The notes beneath the pieces are model-generated. The model saw only the letters and a list, made by a program, of their open reading frames with translations, did no database searches and was not told the DNA's origin. The position numbers were made by a program, and so were the translations under genes. This document shows, piece after piece, positions 15,028 to 19,004 of a stretch of 19,004 nucleotides of DNA (the stretch's first letter is position 1; every line of letters starts with the position of its first letter). Location: the NCBI RefSeq assembly GCF_946480305.1, contig NZ_CAMLJQ010000060.1:1-19004 (forward strand). The letters are read 5' to 3'. The DNA is from an uncultured Caldimonas sp. Lineage in GTDB: Bacteria; Pseudomonadota; Gammaproteobacteria; Burkholderiales; Burkholderiaceae.

Positions 15028-15828
15028 TCATGCACCGTCGCCTTCGAGGTAGCGCAGTTCTTCGTCGCTGAAGCCCGCCCGCAGCCGCGCTTCGCGGTTG
15101 AAGGGCGGCTTCAGCCGCGGTGCCTGGTAGCGGTCGGTCAGCACCCGGTAGTGCGCCACCGGGTCCAGCCCTTCGCGTTCGCACAGCCAGCGGTACCAGT
15201 GGTTGCCGATCGCGACGTGGCCCACCTCGTCGCGCAGGATCACGTCGAGGATCTCGACCGCGCGTTCGTCGCCCGCCTTGCGCAGCTTGGCCTGGATCAG
15301 CGGCGTGGCGTCCAGCCCGCGCGCCTCGAGCGTGCGCGGCACGAGCGCCATGCGTGCGACGATGTCGTCGCGCGTCTTCTCGGTCATCGCCCACAGGCCA
15401 TCGTGCGCCGCGAAGTCGCCGTAGTCGTGGCCCAGCGTGGTGAGGTGCTCGCGCAACAGCGTGAAGTGCAGTGCCTCTTCGCTCGCCACCCGCAGCCAAT
15501 CGGCGTAGAAGGTGGACGGCATGCCAGCGAAGCGCCATACCGCGTCGAGCGCCAGATTGATCGCGTTGAACTCGATGTGGGCGATGGCGTGCAGCAGCGC
15601 GGCGCGGCCTTCGGGCGTGAAGGGCGAGCGGCGCGGCACGGTGTCGGGTGGCACCAGCGCGGGCCGCTCCGGCCGTCCGGGCAGGGGCGCCGCAGGCTGC
15701 AGCAGTGCCGAGGCCGACCAGTCGAGGTCCCGTCCCGCACATTGCGCGTGCAGCGAGCGCGCTTGTGCGGCCTTCTCCTTCGGGTCTGTCAGGGCAAGGA
15801 TGTCGAGGGCGCGCTGGCGGGGGCTCAT
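15028..15828 (-). CDS. DUF455 family ferritin-like protein
   Basis: A 266-residue protein of the DUF455 family, predicted to be a diiron four-helix bundle; no reaction is established. Putative metal ligands in the ferritin arrangement are visible: Glu86 in HIEFNAIN, Glu117/Glu118 and His121 in ASEEALHF, Glu169 in TLEARGLD, and Glu201 with His204 in RDEVGHV. The N-terminal [20 protein letters not shown] and the segment with [12 protein letters not shown] (50-61) are also characteristic. The ATG at 15826-15828 was chosen over an upstream in-frame start because the extension overlaps the divergent carbonic anhydrase gene and because GATAAT lies exactly 7 bases before this ATG. Confidence 0.9.
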   Translation of the reverse strand: MSPRQRALDILALTDPKEKAAQARSLHAQCAGRDLDWSASALLQPAAPLPGRPERPALVPPDTVPRRSPFTPEGRAALLHAIAHIEFNAINLALDAVWRFAGMPSTFYADWLRVASEEALHFTLLREHLTTLGHDYGDFAAHDGLWAMTEKTRDDIVARMALVPRTLEARGLDATPLIQAKLRKAGDERAVEILDVILRDEVGHVAIGNHWYRWLCEREGLDPVAHYRVLTDRYQAPRLKPPFNREARLRAGFSDEELRYLEGDGA

Positions 15829-15831
15829 CCT

Positions 15832-15837
15832 TACAAT
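15832..15837 (+). promoter_or_regulatory. -10-like hexamer TACAAT for the carbonic anhydrase family gene
   Basis: TACAAT (5 of 6 matches) lies 29 bases before the ATG at 15867, leaving room for a short leader with the Shine-Dalgarno GAAGGA (15856-15861). It overlaps a minus-strand GATAAT by two bases. No good -35 was found. Confidence 0.4.
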
Positions 15838-15841
15838 TATC
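15836..15841 (-). promoter_or_regulatory. -10-like hexamer GATAAT for the DUF455 gene
   Basis: On the minus strand GATAAT ends 7 bases before the DUF455 ATG (15828). The intervening TGTAAGG touches the ATG, too close for normal Shine-Dalgarno use, so a leaderless mRNA is the simplest reading. Confidence 0.4.
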
Positions 15842-15866
15842 GGTTTCGCGGCGACGAAGGACTGCC

Positions 15867-16391
15867 ATGGCCCTCTACCAGCTCGACGACCACGCACCTG
15901 ATGTTCACGAAACCGCCTGGGTGGCCGACAGCGCCGAGGTGATCGGCAAGGTCGAGATCGCCGAGGACGCGAGCGTCTGGTTCGGCACGGTGGTGCGTGG
16001 CGACACCGAGAGCATCCGCATCGGGCGGGGCTCCAACATCCAGGACAACTCGGTGCTGCACGCCGACTTCGGCTTCCCGCTGACCATCGGCGAAGGCGTG
16101 ACGGTGGGGCACCAGGTCATGCTGCACGGTTGCACGATCGGCGACGGCTCGCTGATCGGCATCCAGGCGGTGGTCTTGAACGGCGCGAAGATCGGCCGCA
16201 ACTGCATCGTCGGCGCTGGCGCGCTGGTGACTGAAGGCAAGGAATTCCCGGACGGCTCGATGATCCTCGGCTCACCCGCCAAGGCGGTGAAGCAGCTCAC
16301 GCCGGAGCAGATCGCTGGCTTCCAGGCCGGGGCGCGTCACTATGTCGAGAACGCGCGCCGCTACAAGGCCGGCCTGAAGAAGGTTGGCTGA
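15867..16391 (+). CDS. Gamma-carbonic anhydrase family protein (YrdA-like hexapeptide repeat)
   Basis: A 174-residue left-handed beta-helix protein of the gamma-carbonic anhydrase / YrdA group, trimeric in known members. Hexapeptide repeats run from about residue 12 to 120. The three zinc-ligand histidines are present: His65 (NSVLHAD), His82 (VGHQVM) and His87 (MLHGC). Many relatives of this length bind metal but show little or no carbonic anhydrase activity, so the physiological reaction is uncertain. GAAGGA (15856-15861) stands five bases before the ATG. The gene is divergent from DUF455 and only about 20 bases upstream of hslO, with which it is probably co-transcribed. Confidence 0.93.
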   Translation: MALYQLDDHAPDVHETAWVADSAEVIGKVEIAEDASVWFGTVVRGDTESIRIGRGSNIQDNSVLHADFGFPLTIGEGVTVGHQVMLHGCTIGDGSLIGIQAVVLNGAKIGRNCIVGAGALVTEGKEFPDGSMILGSPAKAVKQLTPEQIAGFQAGARHYVENARRYKAGLKKVG

Positions 16392-16412
16392 CACTCATTG
16401 AATGGAACATCG

Positions 16413-17399
16413 TTGAGCGCTACTTCCTCTTCCAGCGAACTGCACAAGTTTCTTTTCGAAGGCCTGCCGGTGCGCGGCATGCTGGTGCGTCTGACGGACG
16501 CGTGGCAGGACATCCTGCGCCGCCGCGAGCAGGCGGGCGCCTTCCCGCAGCCGGTGCGGCAGTTGCTGGGCGAGATGTCGGCGGCCGGGGTGTTGATGCA
16601 GTCGAACATCAAGTTCAACGGTGCGCTGATCCTTCAAATCTCCGGTGACGGGCCGGTCAAGCTGGCAGTGGCCGAAGTGCAGCCCGACCTCGCGTTGCGC
16701 GCCACGGCGTCGGTCGTCGGCGACGTGCAGGACGACGCCCGCCTCGAAGCGCTTGTCAACGTGCACGGCAAGGGCCGCTGCGCGATCACGCTCGACCCGA
16801 AGGAACGCCTGCCCGGCCAACAGCCCTATCAGGGTGTGGTGCCCTTGCACGGCGACCAGCGCGAGCCGCTGCAGCGCATCAGCGAGGTGCTGGAGCACTA
16901 CATGCTGCAGTCGGAGCAACTCGACACCAAGCTCGTGCTTGCTGCCAACGACGAGATCGCCGCAGGGCTGCTGATCCAGCGCCTGCCGATCGAAGGCGAG
17001 GGCAACCTCGCGGGCCAGCGCGACGAAGACGAGATCGGCCTGAGCGAGGCGTTCAACCGCATCTCGCATCTGGCCAGCACGCTGACGAGCGAAGAGCTGC
17101 TGACGCTGGATGCGAACACCATCCTGCATCGGCTGTTCTGGGAAGAGTCGGTGCGCCGCTTCGAGCCGCTCACCGGCGAATTCGGGCCGCACTTTGCCTG
17201 CAGCTGCTCGCGCGAAAGGGTCGGCCAGATGCTGCGCGGGCTCGGTCGGGAAGAGACGGACGGCATCGTCGCCGAGCAGGGCCGTGTGGAGATCGCCTGC
17301 GAGTTCTGCGGCGCGCACTACCACTTCGATGCCGTCGACGTGGGCGGGCTGTTCACCGACGAGCGCGACCAGCCGCCGTCGTCGTCGGCCATCCAGTAG
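16413..17399 (+). CDS. hslO: Redox-regulated holdase chaperone Hsp33
   Basis: A cytoplasmic chaperone switched on by oxidation, which binds unfolding proteins during oxidative and heat stress. From TTG 16413 the protein has 328 residues: N-terminal domain LHKFLFEGLPVRGMLVRLTDAW, the LQISGDGPVKLAVAEV strand region, and the C-terminal zinc switch CSC (Cys263, Cys265) ... CEFC (Cys296, Cys299), all four cysteines intact. The length is slightly above the E. coli protein owing to an N-terminal Ser-rich stretch and a C-terminal tail. The start is uncertain: TTG 16413 has GGA six bases before it, while TTG 16398 would add five residues but has no Shine-Dalgarno; there is no ATG in frame near the N-terminus. 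The stop lies two bases from that of the convergent hypothetical gene. Confidence 0.95.
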   Translation: MSATSSSSELHKFLFEGLPVRGMLVRLTDAWQDILRRREQAGAFPQPVRQLLGEMSAAGVLMQSNIKFNGALILQISGDGPVKLAVAEVQPDLALRATASVVGDVQDDARLEALVNVHGKGRCAITLDPKERLPGQQPYQGVVPLHGDQREPLQRISEVLEHYMLQSEQLDTKLVLAANDEIAAGLLIQRLPIEGEGNLAGQRDEDEIGLSEAFNRISHLASTLTSEELLTLDANTILHRLFWEESVRRFEPLTGEFGPHFACSCSRERVGQMLRGLGREETDGIVAEQGRVEIACEFCGAHYHFDAVDVGGLFTDERDQPPSSSAIQ

Positions 17400-17401
17400 C
17401 T

Positions 17402-17911
17402 TCAACGATCCTTCAGGAAACCGAACAGCCGGTGCTCGCACTCGGGCACCAGGCATTCGGGGCAGCAGGGGCGCAGGCGGGTGGCGAGATCGTCCGCAGG
17501 CGGCGGTGTGGCACCTTGCGCTGGCGGCAAGGCCGCGCGCACCAGCTGCCAGGCCGCGCTCAGGCGCTGTTCATCGCTGCGCCCGTACACGACGCCGTAA
17601 GCCCAGCCCACGCGTTGCAGCGCTTCGCGCAGGCGGGTGTCGGCAGACACGGCGGCGCAGCGCTCGCTGAACGGCAGGGCGTCCAGTCCAAGCAGCAGCA
17701 CCGCCTGCGGCGCCGCGGCGGTCCACCCCGCATCGCACGCATCAAGCAACTGCGGCGTGAGGTCGCCCACCTCCGCCGTGTCTGCCCAACCTTCCGACTC
17801 GAGCTTCCGCACGAGCGCCGCCCGCAGCCGCTCCACCCCGCTGCCCGGCGCGCCCGCCAACAAAAAACGGAGCCCTGGGCTCCGTGTGGCAGATCGTTGG
17901 TAGGTGCTCAT
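17402..17911 (-). CDS. Hypothetical protein with degenerate P-loop and C-terminal cysteine cluster
   Basis: I do not recognise this 169-residue protein. FLLAGAPGSGVERLRAALVRKL (17-37) looks like a beta strand, nucleotide-binding loop and helix, but the canonical Lys-Ser/Thr of a Walker A motif is replaced by Val-Glu. AVLLLGLDALP (70-80) resembles a Walker B strand. A Pro/Ala linker (129-139) leads to CCPECLVPECEH (Cys149, 150, 153, 158), a possible metal site. Its ATG overlaps the ftsB stop (ATGA, 17908-17911), as in a coupled operon eno-ftsB-this gene. An intrinsic terminator lies within codons 9-17, so expression may be low or conditional, or the true start may be later (TTG codons 17-18). 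The 3' end nearly touches hslO. Confidence 0.65.
   Translation of the reverse strand: MSTYQRSATRSPGLRFLLAGAPGSGVERLRAALVRKLESEGWADTAEVGDLTPQLLDACDAGWTAAAPQAVLLLGLDALPFSERCAAVSADTRLREALQRVGWAYGVVYGRSDEQRLSAAWQLVRAALPPAQGATPPPADDLATRLRPCCPECLVPECEHRLFGFLKDR
17862..17885 (-). terminator. Intrinsic terminator of eno-ftsB, inside the next gene's 5' end
   Basis: On the minus strand ACGGAGCCC-A-GGGCTCCGT (17885 to 17867; realistically a 7-bp stem with a CCAGG loop) runs directly into six T. It begins 23 bases after the ftsB stop codon. The position is right for ending the eno-ftsB transcript, yet it is also codons 9-17 of the open frame 17402-17911, in frame as TRSPGLRFL. Confidence 0.85.
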
Positions 17912-18192
17912 CGCGGCGGCGGCGTCACCTGCACGTAGACCTCGTTGGGCTTGATCATGCCGAGTTCGTAGCGGGCCTTCTCCTCGACCATCTCCAGGCC
18001 TTCCTTCAGGTCGCTGACCTCGGCCGCAAGCTGCTCGTTGCGCTCGCGGTCGCGGTCGTTCTTGGCACGGTGCTCCGCCAGCTTGCCTTGCAGCTCCATC
18101 ACGCGGTGCACCCCGTGCTTGCCAAACCACAGCTCCGCGTGCACGAGCACGAGCAGCGTGACGAGAACAATGGTGACGAGGCGCAAGGGCAC
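17908..18192 (-). CDS. ftsB: Cell division protein FtsB
   Basis: A bitopic inner-membrane protein that forms the FtsQBL complex and helps activate septal peptidoglycan synthesis. The protein has about 94 residues: a short cytoplasmic start, a transmembrane helix LVTIVLVTLLVLVHAELWF (about 5-23), a periplasmic coiled coil ELQGKLAEHRAKNDRDRERNEQLAAEVSDLKEG, then EEKARYELGMIKPNEVYVQV, the FtsB hallmark. There is no ATG: GTG at 18192 is proposed, and TTG at 18186, giving the MRLVTIVL start seen in relatives, is equally plausible; neither has a clear Shine-Dalgarno. It follows eno by about 14 bases, the standard Burkholderiales order, and overlaps the next gene by four bases. Confidence 0.92.
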   Translation of the reverse strand: MPLRLVTIVLVTLLVLVHAELWFGKHGVHRVMELQGKLAEHRAKNDRDRERNEQLAAEVSDLKEGLEMVEEKARYELGMIKPNEVYVQVTPPPR

Positions 18193-18206
18193 GGCGTGGG
18201 GTGCGA

Positions 18207-19004
<798 letters not shown>

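Overview
The window is GC-rich chromosomal DNA (GC-rich third codon positions throughout) that looks like a betaproteobacterium of the order Burkholderiales, in the Comamonadaceae / Rubrivivax-Leptothrix neighbourhood. The reasons are the conserved gene order (tsaE-amiC, mutL and miaA close together; eno-ftsB), a solitary Bug-type (TTT) solute-binding protein, a DUF455 ferritin-like protein, and two intergenic hairpin repeats that I recall as common in that group. I cannot name a genus or species. The content is mostly housekeeping; I see no phage, plasmid, IS, CRISPR, rRNA or tRNA.

Layout. 1-239: no gene; a cluster of hairpins. 240-3090 (minus): a tightly overlapped operon of a Bcr/CflA-type MFS exporter, miaA (tRNA i6A37 synthase) and a LolD-like ABC ATPase without a visible permease. 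3279-3491 (plus): a small two-helix membrane protein. 3514-5443 (minus): an RluF-like rRNA pseudouridine synthase and an alpha/beta-hydrolase lipoprotein. 5557-7392 (minus): mutL, divergent from dedA (7495-8142, plus). 8143-8255: a hairpin-rich repeat. 8256-10087 (minus): tsaE-amiC, face to face with queG (10082-11182, plus). 11170-12072 (minus): AEC transporter. 12287-13258 (plus): Bug-type binding protein with a clear intrinsic terminator. 13318-14211 (plus): xerD. 14207-14376: a long imperfect palindrome. 14425-15024 (plus): marC. 15028-15828 (minus): DUF455 protein. 15867-17399 (plus): gamma-carbonic anhydrase family protein and hslO (Hsp33). 17402-19004 (minus): eno (partial), ftsB and a hypothetical protein.

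Functional themes are tRNA/rRNA modification (miaA, tsaE, queG, RluF-like), cell envelope and division (amiC, ftsB, xerD, dedA), genome maintenance (mutL) and redox protein quality control (hslO). In E. coli queG, tsaE, amiB, mutL and miaA form one cluster; here the same set is spread over 1-11 kb with unrelated genes between.

The most interesting signals are regulatory rather than new proteins: (1) an intrinsic terminator placed inside the first codons of the hypothetical gene after ftsB; (2) a ~170-bp imperfect palindrome that includes the xerD stop codon; (3) five genes with a -10-like hexamer 6-7 nt before the ATG, suggesting leaderless mRNAs; (4) tsaE and queG whose start codons sit back to back in one ATGCAT; and (5) xerD with a GTG start five bases after a terminator.
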